Origin: Thermofilaceae archaeon
Lineage (GTDB): Archaea > Thermoproteota > Thermoprotei > Thermofilales > Thermofilaceae
Assembly (NCBI GenBank): GCA_027017025.1
Contig: JALURH010000045.1
Coordinates: forward strand, 1 to 5,769
Length of the DNA: 5,769 nucleotides
Direction: 5' to 3'
The position numbers and the translations under genes were made by a program. Positions 1 through 5,769 of this stretch are shown piece by piece. The stretch's first letter is position 1. Each line of letters opens with the position of its first letter. The notes below the pieces were generated by a model, which was not told the DNA's origin, made no database searches, and worked only from the letters and a program-made list of their open reading frames with translations.

Positions 1-2
1 CT

Positions 3-1490
3 ATCATAGTAGATGATAGCGTTGCCGAGAAACTTGATGTGAGGCCCCATGATAGAGTTAGGGTAAGTTTCAACGGGAATAGTATAGTAGCTATCGTAAC
101 AGTAGCTAGGAATTTTCCAAAAGATAGTGTTGGATTATTCGATAATGTAGCTAGGCGGCTTAGGATAAAGGATGGAGATATAGTTGACGTCGAACCAGCT
201 CAACCTCCAGAATCACTGATATTTATTAGGAAGAAACTTGAAAGAGGAAGGTTGACGCCAGAGGAAGCTAGGATAATAATCAGAGATATTGTTGATGGAA
301 AATTAAGCGATGTTGAATTAACTGCGCTCGTTACCGCTCTCCATTTCCTAGGCATTAGTGTAGAAGAAGCACTACATTTTACTGTTGCAATGGTTGAGAC
401 AGGCGAGAAACTTAGACTTAATAAATACCCTATTTTAGATAAACACTCTCTGGGGGGAGTACCCGGGGATAAGACAAGCCTATTAATTGTTCCCATAATA
501 GCCTCCCTTGGATTCACTATACCTAAGACCTCTTCACGCGCTATAACGTCTGCAGCCGGAACTGCTGACAGAATGGAGGTACTAGCCCCCGTAACCCTCT
601 CGATAGAGGAGATGAGAGAAGTAATAAACAAGACAAATGGATGTATAGTATGGGGTGGCAGCCTTAGACTCGCCCCCGCAGATGATATAATTATTAGAGT
701 CGAGTATCCACTAGGTATAGATCCCTTCTTCGTTCCCTCAATTCTTGCTAAAAAGATGGCTGTAGGCTCAACACACATAATACTGGATATACCTACTGGT
801 AGGGGAACTAAAGCTCGGACGCTCGAAAGAGCCCGTAGTATTGCTAGAGACTTTATTGAGATAGGTGGAAGACTGGGGTTAAATATATCTGCTGTAGCGA
901 CCTATGGTGAGGAACCAATAGGTCATGCCGTTGGACCAGCACTAGAAGCTAAAGAAGCACTAGAGACACTAATGGGTAAAGGGCCTATAGATTTAGTAGA
1001 TAAAGCTGCTAGCTTAGCCGGGTTACTACTTGAAATGGTTGGTATAAGTAATGGTAGAGAGATTGCTTTAGAAGCGTTAAATTCTGGTAAAGCCTACAAG
1101 AAGATGAAAGAAATTATTGAAGTACAAGGTGGGGATCCATCCATATCTCCTGAGGATATAGGGATAGGCGATAAACATTTGACGATATATGCTGAAGAAG
1201 ATGGCGTCGTTTTTATGATCGATAACTCAGCTATAGCACTCCTCGGTAAAACAGCTGGAGCCCCTAGAGATAAGGGTGCTGGAGTATATGTCCATGTGAA
1301 TCTTGGACAAAAAGTTTCTCAAGGCGACCCCCTATTAACAATATATGCAGAAAGTAGTGTAAGGCTGCAGACAGTAGAGAAAATACTTGAAGACCTTAAA
1401 CCAATAGGTATTGGTAGAATGACTGGGCAGAAAATGATTCTAGAGAAAATACAGCTTCCACCTGAGAAATGGATCTTAATCGAGAGATAA
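3..1490 (+). CDS. deoA: AMP phosphorylase (archaeal thymidine phosphorylase-like), 5' end outside window
   Basis: Cytosolic enzyme expected to catalyse AMP (or CMP/UMP) + phosphate to free base + ribose 1,5-bisphosphate, the first step of archaeal nucleoside-monophosphate salvage, which feeds ribose-1,5-bisphosphate isomerase and type III RuBisCO. The frame is open from the first complete codon at 3. The GTG at 39 is an internal valine: the 12 preceding codons (IIVDDSVAEKLD) continue the N-terminal domain typical of archaeal AMP phosphorylases and absent from bacterial DeoA. With 495 residues visible against about 500 for the family, only some 10-20 residues are missing. Counting from the GTG at 39, KHSLGGVPGDKT (135-146) is the phosphate loop and SSRAITSAAGTADRMEV (165-181) is the thymidine/AMP phosphorylase signature. 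D228 in GIDP matches the proton-donor Asp of the Thermococcus enzyme as I recall it, and S234 and K258 match substrate-site residues. The family is certain; AMP rather than pyrimidine nucleoside specificity is inferred from the N-terminal domain. The symbol deoA is the one commonly attached to archaeal entries. Confidence 0.93.
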   Translation: MIVDDSVAEKLDVRPHDRVRVSFNGNSIVAIVTVARNFPKDSVGLFDNVARRLRIKDGDIVDVEPAQPPESLIFIRKKLERGRLTPEEARIIIRDIVDGKLSDVELTALVTALHFLGISVEEALHFTVAMVETGEKLRLNKYPILDKHSLGGVPGDKTSLLIVPIIASLGFTIPKTSSRAITSAAGTADRMEVLAPVTLSIEEMREVINKTNGCIVWGGSLRLAPADDIIIRVEYPLGIDPFFVPSILAKKMAVGSTHIILDIPTGRGTKARTLERARSIARDFIEIGGRLGLNISAVATYGEEPIGHAVGPALEAKEALETLMGKGPIDLVDKAASLAGLLLEMVGISNGREIALEALNSGKAYKKMKEIIEVQGGDPSISPEDIGIGDKHLTIYAEEDGVVFMIDNSAIALLGKTAGAPRDKGAGVYVHVNLGQKVSQGDPLLTIYAESSVRLQTVEKILEDLKPIGIGRMTGQKMILEKIQLPPEKWILIER

Positions 1491-1500
1491 TTAAATTATA
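1489..1500 (+). promoter_or_regulatory. Possible TATA box upstream of the DUF2153-like gene
   Basis: An A/T-only run (AATTAAATTATA) directly follows the AMP phosphorylase stop, with purine-rich GAGAG before it as a possible BRE. Transcription would start near 1520-1525 and leave a leader of about 35-40 nt containing the Shine-Dalgarno at 1549-1553. It is a weak call because A/T runs are common in this DNA and the gene could equally be read from upstream. Confidence 0.35.
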
Positions 1501-1548
1501 CATTCGTCAAAGCGGAAAGCACTTTAGTAGCCTTAACCTAAACCATTT

Positions 1549-1553
1549 GGGAG
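1549..1553 (+). promoter_or_regulatory. Shine-Dalgarno for the DUF2153-like gene
   Basis: GGGAG lies 7 nt before the ATG at 1561 and pairs partly with the archaeal 16S rRNA 3' end (core GGAG). The same frame has a stop at 1534-1536 and no other ATG, GTG or TTG between it and 1561, so the start is well fixed. Confidence 0.55.
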
Positions 1554-1560
1554 CATAATA

Positions 1561-1965
1561 ATGGAGACATTTATTAAACTATTTGTAAGCAACCTAGAGA
1601 AGTGGATAGAGACCCAGCAGAACTTCCTTGCTTCTATAGAGAAAATAGAGGGAGAACTAAGTGAGGCAGATAGGCTTGATTTAATCCTTGCTACTAGAAC
1701 CGCATTTAAACATATTATTAAAACTATTGAAGCATTCGATAAATGGTTACAGGACCCATTCATCGTAGGACATATGCCACGAGAAATGCTACAGGAGGTA
1801 CAAAAGGAAACCTGGGATATTCTGAAAAAGATCCTAGAACTAGATATAAAACATACTAGCGAATTTAGGACCCATGTACTTAAACTAGCCTCGGAGAACA
1901 GGCTAAATCCGGTTTTATATCAGAGAAGAAGAGAAAGGGAAGATAGGCTTTCTATGAGTGTATAG
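1561..1965 (+). CDS. DUF2153-like conserved archaeal protein, function unknown
   Basis: A 134-residue soluble, charged protein with no signal peptide or membrane segment. It resembles from memory the DUF2153 family of uncharacterised, mainly crenarchaeal proteins; no function is known to me. The predicted structure is mostly helical: an amphipathic N-terminal part (1-30), then ADRLDLILATRTAFKHI (36-52), the striking block AFDKWLQDP (58-66), GHMPREMLQEVQKETW (70-85) and LELDIKHTSEF (92-102), ending in a basic, probably disordered tail (RRREREDR, 122-129). Four histidines (51, 71, 98, 105) and acidic D60 and D95 lie in the block that looks most conserved and could be metal ligands, but this is inference. 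The start is the only in-frame ATG after the stop at 1534 and has a GGGAG 7 nt upstream. It sits 70 nt after AMP phosphorylase and 35 nt before ubiD, on the same strand, so co-transcription is possible. Confidence 0.8.
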   Translation: METFIKLFVSNLEKWIETQQNFLASIEKIEGELSEADRLDLILATRTAFKHIIKTIEAFDKWLQDPFIVGHMPREMLQEVQKETWDILKKILELDIKHTSEFRTHVLKLASENRLNPVLYQRRREREDRLSMSV

Positions 1966-1967
1966 GT

Positions 1968-1978
1968 AATATTATTAT
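1968..1978 (+). promoter_or_regulatory. Possible TATA box for leaderless ubiD transcript
   Basis: TAATATTATTA is centred about 28 nt before the ATG at 2001, the distance expected when an archaeal transcript starts at or next to its start codon. There is no GGAGG-like site in the 35 nt gap, which fits leaderless translation. It is only a sequence resemblance, and read-through from the gene upstream is not excluded. Confidence 0.4.
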
Positions 1979-2000
1979 CCAGATAAACATATAGTGTTGG

Positions 2001-3437
2001 ATGTCTTTCAGAAACATTCGGGAGTACAGTAGATATCTATTAAGGCTGGGTAAGCTAGCTGTAGTTAAGAGTACATGCTCTCCAGATCTAGAAATACCCC
2101 AGATTCTTAGAGAAAAAGCTGAAACGGGAGATGCTGTCCTCTTCAAGAATGTCGAAGGAAGCGATAGAAAAGTTCTTGGGAATATATATATTAGTAAACT
2201 TAGAGAACTTCTAAGAGTAAAGACCCTCAAAGAGTTTGAGAATAGGGTATTTAATGCCCTCAAAATACCTGAGAAGATGCCTCTAGATGTCATAGAGAAA
2301 ATATCTACAATTGCTCAGCTAGCCTGGTATACCAAGTATATACCTAAAGTTGTTGATAAAGGACCTGTTAATGAAATCATTCTAAGTGGATATGATGCCA
2401 ACCTATTTGCCCTACCATTTTTAAGATTTTTTGAGAAGGAGGAGGCCAGAAGTATTGTTAACCCCGTAGTTATTGTTAGAGACCCTAAGTACGATGAAAT
2501 AGATATTGGGTCGTATAGGGTACAGGTATCTGATGAAAAATCGGCGGTTATCCATGTCCCAAGGAGATCCTCATTATCTCGGATACTGAGGAGATCATTA
2601 GACGAGAAATATGAGTTGGAGGTAGGTATAGTTATTGGTGCTCCACCCGCCCTCCAGATAGCTGCATCTTATCCTTCGCCACCAAAGATAAGTAAATTCT
2701 TCCTTGCTGGAGTGATACTAGGTGAGGGCTTAGAACTTGTTAAGACTAAAGAACTATCTATTCTGGTACCATCAGATGCTGAGATAGTTATTGAAGGTAC
2801 CATCGACCCAGGTGATTTGAAGCCTGAAAGCCTAATGGGATGGGAAGATGGTTATTACCACGGGGGAGACCCTATGCCCGTAATTAGGGTTAAGACTATA
2901 GCTATGAGGAAAGATGCAATATACTATAGCTCTATAGTGGATCCAGTTTATAGTGATAATGTTTGGGTGATGAAAGCTGCTGGACACGTAGTCTCAGGTT
3001 ACCTTAGATTAGTTATCCCGGGAATAGTTGAGGCATCGATCCTCCCCGGTAGTGCAGGTAGAACACTTGTGGTATCGATTACTAAAGAGAGAGTTGGCCA
3101 AGCCAAAGAGATAGGGCTTAGTGTATGGGGTCTTGAGCTTTCACCTTATTTACAAAATATTGTAATTGTGGATAACTGGGTTAACCCAAGCGATATATAC
3201 TCTGTTGTTAGAGCAATATCAGTAAATGTTGATCCGGAGAAAGATATAATGACGCTAGGGAAGATAGAAATAGATGAATTAAACCCATTTGGCAAAGCTA
3301 CTGGAGCTAGGCTCCTGATAGATGCTACATCGAAACTTGAGGGGGAGATTGGACATAAGTGGCCTGAGAGAATAGAGTTGAGCGAAGATTTAGGAAAAAT
3401 AACTAAAAGTTTATCATCTACTAGTTTTGAGAAATAG
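2001..3437 (+). CDS. UbiD-family prenyl-FMN-dependent decarboxylase
   Basis: A 478-residue soluble protein of UbiD length (about 420-500). UbiD enzymes decarboxylate unsaturated or aromatic acids using prenylated FMN made by UbiX, plus a divalent metal. An in-frame TAG at 1992-1994 and no alternative start fix the ATG at 2001. Visible family landmarks: DIGSYRVQ (168-175), the counterpart of NLGIYRQQ in E. coli UbiD, keeping the catalytic Arg (R173); LELVKT (244-249), with E245 at the metal-ligand Glu; PSDAEIVIEG (257-266); PESLMGWEDGYY (275-286), at the place of PEGPYGDHTGYY; and GARLLIDATSK (435-445) near the C-terminus. Two deviations stand out: the usual metal/cofactor Asn is D168, and the second catalytic acid is W281, although E282 is next to it. 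A good candidate substrate is trans-anhydromevalonate 5-phosphate (archaeal mevalonate pathway), since archaea generally carry a UbiD for that step, but nothing nearby confirms it. The 3' end overlaps the convergent oxidoreductase gene by 17 bp. Confidence 0.9.
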   Translation: MSFRNIREYSRYLLRLGKLAVVKSTCSPDLEIPQILREKAETGDAVLFKNVEGSDRKVLGNIYISKLRELLRVKTLKEFENRVFNALKIPEKMPLDVIEKISTIAQLAWYTKYIPKVVDKGPVNEIILSGYDANLFALPFLRFFEKEEARSIVNPVVIVRDPKYDEIDIGSYRVQVSDEKSAVIHVPRRSSLSRILRRSLDEKYELEVGIVIGAPPALQIAASYPSPPKISKFFLAGVILGEGLELVKTKELSILVPSDAEIVIEGTIDPGDLKPESLMGWEDGYYHGGDPMPVIRVKTIAMRKDAIYYSSIVDPVYSDNVWVMKAAGHVVSGYLRLVIPGIVEASILPGSAGRTLVVSITKERVGQAKEIGLSVWGLELSPYLQNIVIVDNWVNPSDIYSVVRAISVNVDPEKDIMTLGKIEIDELNPFGKATGARLLIDATSKLEGEIGHKWPERIELSEDLGKITKSLSSTSFEK

Positions 3438-5223
3438 GTTCCAGTAAGCCCTCTTCCTGAAGCTCGCTATAAATCTTGTTCTTGAATATGTTAACCATTA
3501 GTTTTAGATTATCTTCCGATAAATATCCATGAGGTGTTGGAACCTCAAAGATTCTCCTGGGAAATACTATTTTATCTAGATTGAATCCTTCTCTTATCTT
3601 TAAGGAGTATTTAAGTAAATGTATCTTCCTGCCTAATCCCTCGAGATCTTCTTCGCTACATTCTATCCCGAGAGCTTTGAAAGCATTTACCACTACCTCA
3701 GGCCTATAGACCCCTCTAGCGAAGAAACATACCACTAGGCTTGAAAGTATCTGCCTCCACCTCTCCTCTTTGATTAACCTACTCACAATCTCTTCGGGTG
3801 GCAACTCCTTACCTACCGTTTTTTCATCGAGGCTATATCCACCAGCATCTAGGTGGCTATGCCTCGAACCTATGGCATAGCTCAGGGGCGCTGCTGGACC
3901 AGTATGGTATCCCGGCATTTCATTACCCCCGAAGCTGAGAGCAAATTCCTTTCCGCCGTAAATGGAGGAGGCGTACTCTACTCCTTTAGCCAGAGCCCTA
4001 TAGAAATCGTTTGGTTGCTCAACTATTAATTCAACAACCTTTATATACTCCTCGTAGTTACCCCAGTTCGGTTTTACACCCATGAGCTCCTTCTCCCCTA
4101 TTACTTTCCTCTGATATGCTTCTGTTAGCCAGGCTAGTATCACCCCAGTACTCATTACATCTAGACCTAGTTCTTCGACGGTATCTAGAAGCTTGAGGAA
4201 GCCATCTACCGTGGTTGCGCCCAGCATTGTCCCAAGTGCGTATATAGGTTCGTAGTCATAATTTACAAAGGTGGTTTTATAGAAGTAGGGCTCATCTGGA
4301 TATGGTTCTCGTAGTGCAGCGAGATGTATACATGCGACTGGGCAGTGACTACAGGCTGTTCGGCGCGCAAGATATTTCTCAGCTAGATATTCACCTGAGA
4401 GTAACTTAGCGTTTTCGAAGCATGTCTGTTGTAGGTTCTTGGTGGGTAGAGCCCTTAATTTATCCAATACTAGGACATTTGCTGGTGTTCCAAGGTCGTG
4501 ATACTTCTTCATTAAGGGGGATTCAACCATAGTCCTATAGATCTTCTCATATATCTCCCTGTATTCCCTCTTATTAGCCACGGGTATACTTCCTCTACCA
4601 GCTATGACTAAACCTTTCAGCTTCTTACTACCAAACACGGCCCCGAGCCCCAATCTGCCGAAATGTCTATATGTCTCTGTAATCACACATGCATAGGTAA
4701 CTAGTTTCTCGCCAGCCTTACCTATACGCATAATTGTTCTAAAACCAGGCATCCTCTCATTTTCACGTATAATCCTGCCTACAGTGAAGCTTGATCTCAT
4801 ACCCCATAATGCCCTAGCATCCCTGAAGTAGACGCGGTGTCTATAAATTGAGACCCAGATTGGTGTATCACTAGCTCCCTTGATGACTATTGCCCCGAGT
4901 CCAGCTAGCCTTATAGCTATAGCGCTTCTACCGCCAGCGTGACTCTCTCCTAAGTTTCCCGTATGTGGTGATTTAAATAATGCTACGGTCTTAGAGGCTA
5001 TTGGATAGATACCTGTAAAAGGTCCAACAGCGAGAACTATTGTGTTCTCAGGTCCCAGGGGATCAGCTCCCTTAGGTAGTTCTTCCTCTAGTAGCTTTAT
5101 TGCCGCCCCTACTCCGCCCATATATTCCTCGAAGATATCGCTCCTATTCTCTACCCAGTATTTCTTCTTCGTTAAATCTATGTATAGAACGTTTCTTATA
5201 GGATCATTTTTCGGCAACCACAT
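3421..5223 (-). CDS. Tungsten/molybdenum aldehyde oxidoreductase, WOR5/YdhV/AorB type
   Basis: A 600-residue member of the aldehyde ferredoxin oxidoreductase (AOR) family, which oxidises aldehydes to acids (or reduces acids) at a W- or Mo-bis-pyranopterin. The N-terminal AOR domain is clear: YMGGVGAAIKLL (34-45) and KSPHTGNLGESHAGGR (84-99), the pterin-binding region. The cluster ligands are C291, C294 and C298 (CSHCPVAC) plus C499. E325 in DYEPIYALG and H457 in RHSHLDAG align with the active-site Glu and His near the metal in Pyrococcus AOR, and ELGLD (351-355) is the first pterin motif. GNEMPGYHTGPAAP (433-446) replaces the YDPRG form of classical AOR; I associate the HTG form with E. coli YdhV and relatives. 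The second pterin motif, usually DxxGLC, reads SSLVVC (494-499). No Tat or Sec signal, so cytoplasmic. The ATG at 5223 lies inside the ferredoxin gene, 6 nt after a GGAGGTG. Substrate and metal cannot be read from sequence. Confidence 0.93.
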   Translation of the reverse strand: MWLPKNDPIRNVLYIDLTKKKYWVENRSDIFEEYMGGVGAAIKLLEEELPKGADPLGPENTIVLAVGPFTGIYPIASKTVALFKSPHTGNLGESHAGGRSAIAIRLAGLGAIVIKGASDTPIWVSIYRHRVYFRDARALWGMRSSFTVGRIIRENERMPGFRTIMRIGKAGEKLVTYACVITETYRHFGRLGLGAVFGSKKLKGLVIAGRGSIPVANKREYREIYEKIYRTMVESPLMKKYHDLGTPANVLVLDKLRALPTKNLQQTCFENAKLLSGEYLAEKYLARRTACSHCPVACIHLAALREPYPDEPYFYKTTFVNYDYEPIYALGTMLGATTVDGFLKLLDTVEELGLDVMSTGVILAWLTEAYQRKVIGEKELMGVKPNWGNYEEYIKVVELIVEQPNDFYRALAKGVEYASSIYGGKEFALSFGGNEMPGYHTGPAAPLSYAIGSRHSHLDAGGYSLDEKTVGKELPPEEIVSRLIKEERWRQILSSLVVCFFARGVYRPEVVVNAFKALGIECSEEDLEGLGRKIHLLKYSLKIREGFNLDKIVFPRRIFEVPTPHGYLSEDNLKLMVNIFKNKIYSELQEEGLLEPISQN

Positions 5224-5638
5224 ATTTCACACCTCCTCTAGAAATTTCCTCAAGCTCTATTACACCATGAGGACAGAAATTAACGCAGTACCCGCAGTGT
5301 ACACAGATTATAGGCTTATTAGTTTCATTATCCCATTGAACAGCATCAATAGGACATGCTTCTCTACAGTGACCACAACCTATACATTTAGCTGCGTTAA
5401 GTATTACACCTCCCCCCTCCCTCCTCGATAGAGCGTCTGTAGGACACACGGCAGCACATGGAGGATCCTCACATGCTCTGCAGACTATTATCTTAAAACC
5501 ATACTCAAAGCCTCCTATGCTAGAAACTCTGATAGCCGATTTAGCTACCCCTGCTTCAGCGAACCTCCTAGCACATGCAAAAACACACATTAGGCATCCG
5601 ACACACCTATCAACATCTACTATAGATAGTCGTTTCAC
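5204..5638 (-). CDS. Polyferredoxin subunit with four [4Fe-4S] clusters, electron-transfer partner of the aldehyde oxidoreductase
   Basis: A 144-residue cytoplasmic iron-sulfur protein that should carry electrons between the AOR subunit and a ferredoxin or another acceptor. Sixteen cysteines fall into four complete motifs: C12/15/18/22 (CVGCLMCVFAC), C53/56/61/65 (CX2CX4CX3CP), C85/88/91/95 (CIGCGHCREACP) and C112/115/118/122 (CVHCGYCVNFCP). This is the layout of the small subunits that accompany WOR5 of Pyrococcus (PF1479), YdhY-like proteins and AorA of Aromatoleum. It precedes the oxidoreductase, and the genes overlap by 20 bp in different frames, so expression is probably coupled. The start is a GTG (5636-5638); an in-frame TAG lies seven codons upstream with no other start codon between. 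No Shine-Dalgarno precedes it, and a TATA-like box about 27 nt upstream suggests a leaderless transcript. Confidence 0.93.
   Translation of the reverse strand: MKRLSIVDVDRCVGCLMCVFACARRFAEAGVAKSAIRVSSIGGFEYGFKIIVCRACEDPPCAAVCPTDALSRREGGGVILNAAKCIGCGHCREACPIDAVQWDNETNKPIICVHCGYCVNFCPHGVIELEEISRGGVKYVVAEK
5228..5238 (-). promoter_or_regulatory. Strong Shine-Dalgarno of the oxidoreductase, inside the ferredoxin gene
   Basis: The - strand reads GAGGAGGTGTG here. Its core GGAGGTG (5236-5230) is a perfect match to the archaeal anti-Shine-Dalgarno and ends 6 nt before the ATG at 5223. It also codes for Arg-Gly-Gly-Val near the ferredoxin C-terminus. It fixes the oxidoreductase start and suggests efficient internal initiation or re-initiation. 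Confidence 0.85.
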
Positions 5639-5660
5639 AAGAATGATATACTGTAGCTAG

Positions 5661-5669
5661 TGTATTAAG
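5661..5669 (-). promoter_or_regulatory. Probable TATA box of the ferredoxin-oxidoreductase operon
   Basis: The - strand reads CTTAATACA centred about 27 nt before the GTG start at 5638, with purine-rich CCAAAGG just upstream as a BRE-like element. The spacing matches a leaderless archaeal mRNA, in keeping with the absence of a Shine-Dalgarno before the GTG. A second A/T-rich block (TAATTAGTATTATT, 5677-5690) is a less well placed alternative. Confidence 0.5.
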
Positions 5670-5717
5670 CCTTTGGAATAATACTAATTACTTATGCCTT
5701 ACGAAGCTGTTGAATAT

Positions 5718-5746
5718 TTGGTAGGTATTGGTGGTTGTTGGTAGGT
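5718..5746 (+). repeat. Short direct repeat TTGGTAGGT in a G-rich tract
   Basis: TTGGTAGGT occurs at 5718-5726 and again at 5738-5746, exactly 20 nt apart, about two helical turns. The surrounding stretch (5718-5769) is almost free of C and full of GG doublets, so its - strand is C/A-rich. It lies upstream of the ferredoxin promoter and could be an operator, a G-quadruplex-forming tract or part of a gene beyond the edge; which one cannot be decided here. Confidence 0.5.
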
Positions 5747-5769
5747 GTGGAGCGGGGATGTGTGGATGA

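Noticed and set aside
39..41. GTG as the start of the AMP phosphorylase
   Set aside because: The frame is open to the window edge, and the upstream codons align with the family's N-terminal domain, so this GTG is an internal Val.
200..778. 192-codon open frame on the - strand inside the AMP phosphorylase gene
   Set aside because: It is fully antisense to a clear enzyme gene, resembles no family, and has a Ser/Ile/Leu-rich composition typical of a shadow frame.
1533..1763. 76-codon open frame on the - strand across the DUF2153-like gene
   Set aside because: It is antisense to a better supported gene with a Shine-Dalgarno, and it has no recognisable motif.
1952..2293. 113-codon open frame on the - strand over the start of ubiD
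   Set aside because: It is antisense to conserved UbiD sequence and has no homology that I recognise.
5042..5431. 129-codon open frame on the + strand spanning the ferredoxin/oxidoreductase junction
   Set aside because: It is antisense to four-cysteine motifs and the AOR N-terminus, and its low-complexity Ser/Thr/Phe composition marks it as a shadow.
5697..5769. Possible tail of a - strand gene entering from the right edge
   Set aside because: All three - strand frames stay open for over 20 codons because the strand is C/A-rich, so no frame can be preferred and no motif is recognisable.

Overview
The window looks like chromosomal DNA of a hyperthermophilic archaeon, most likely a crenarchaeon (Desulfurococcales or a relative). 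This rests on the gene content: an archaeal AMP phosphorylase, a DUF2153-like protein of a type I associate with Crenarchaeota, a UbiD-family decarboxylase, and a tungsten/molybdenum aldehyde oxidoreductase paired with a polyferredoxin. AGA/AGG arginine and ATA isoleucine codons dominate, spacing is tight, and TATA-like boxes sit at leaderless distance before some starts. No species can be named from the sequence alone.

Layout: the + strand carries three genes. AMP phosphorylase is cut at its 5' end by the window edge (to 1490), a 134-residue DUF2153-like protein spans 1561-1965, and a UbiD-family decarboxylase spans 2001-3437. The - strand carries a two-gene operon read from right to left: a four-cluster polyferredoxin (5638-5204) and an aldehyde oxidoreductase of the WOR5/YdhV/AorB type (5223-3421). 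The two gene sets converge, and the last codons of ubiD and the oxidoreductase overlap by 17 bp. Bases 5639-5769 hold a probable leaderless promoter for the operon and then a G-rich, repeat-containing stretch running off the window.

Function: the polyferredoxin and the oxidoreductase overlap by 20 bp, with a strong Shine-Dalgarno inside the ferredoxin gene. They very probably form one complex that oxidises an aldehyde (or runs the reverse reaction) and passes electrons along [4Fe-4S] clusters. AMP phosphorylase belongs to archaeal nucleotide salvage (AMP to adenine plus ribose 1,5-bisphosphate). The UbiD protein needs prenylated FMN and could be the decarboxylase of the archaeal mevalonate pathway, but its catalytic acidic motif is altered. 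The + strand genes show no obvious shared pathway. No mobile element, CRISPR array, tRNA or rRNA was seen. The points most worth a second look are the changed UbiD catalytic residues, the changed cluster/pterin motif of the oxidoreductase, and the G-rich right edge.
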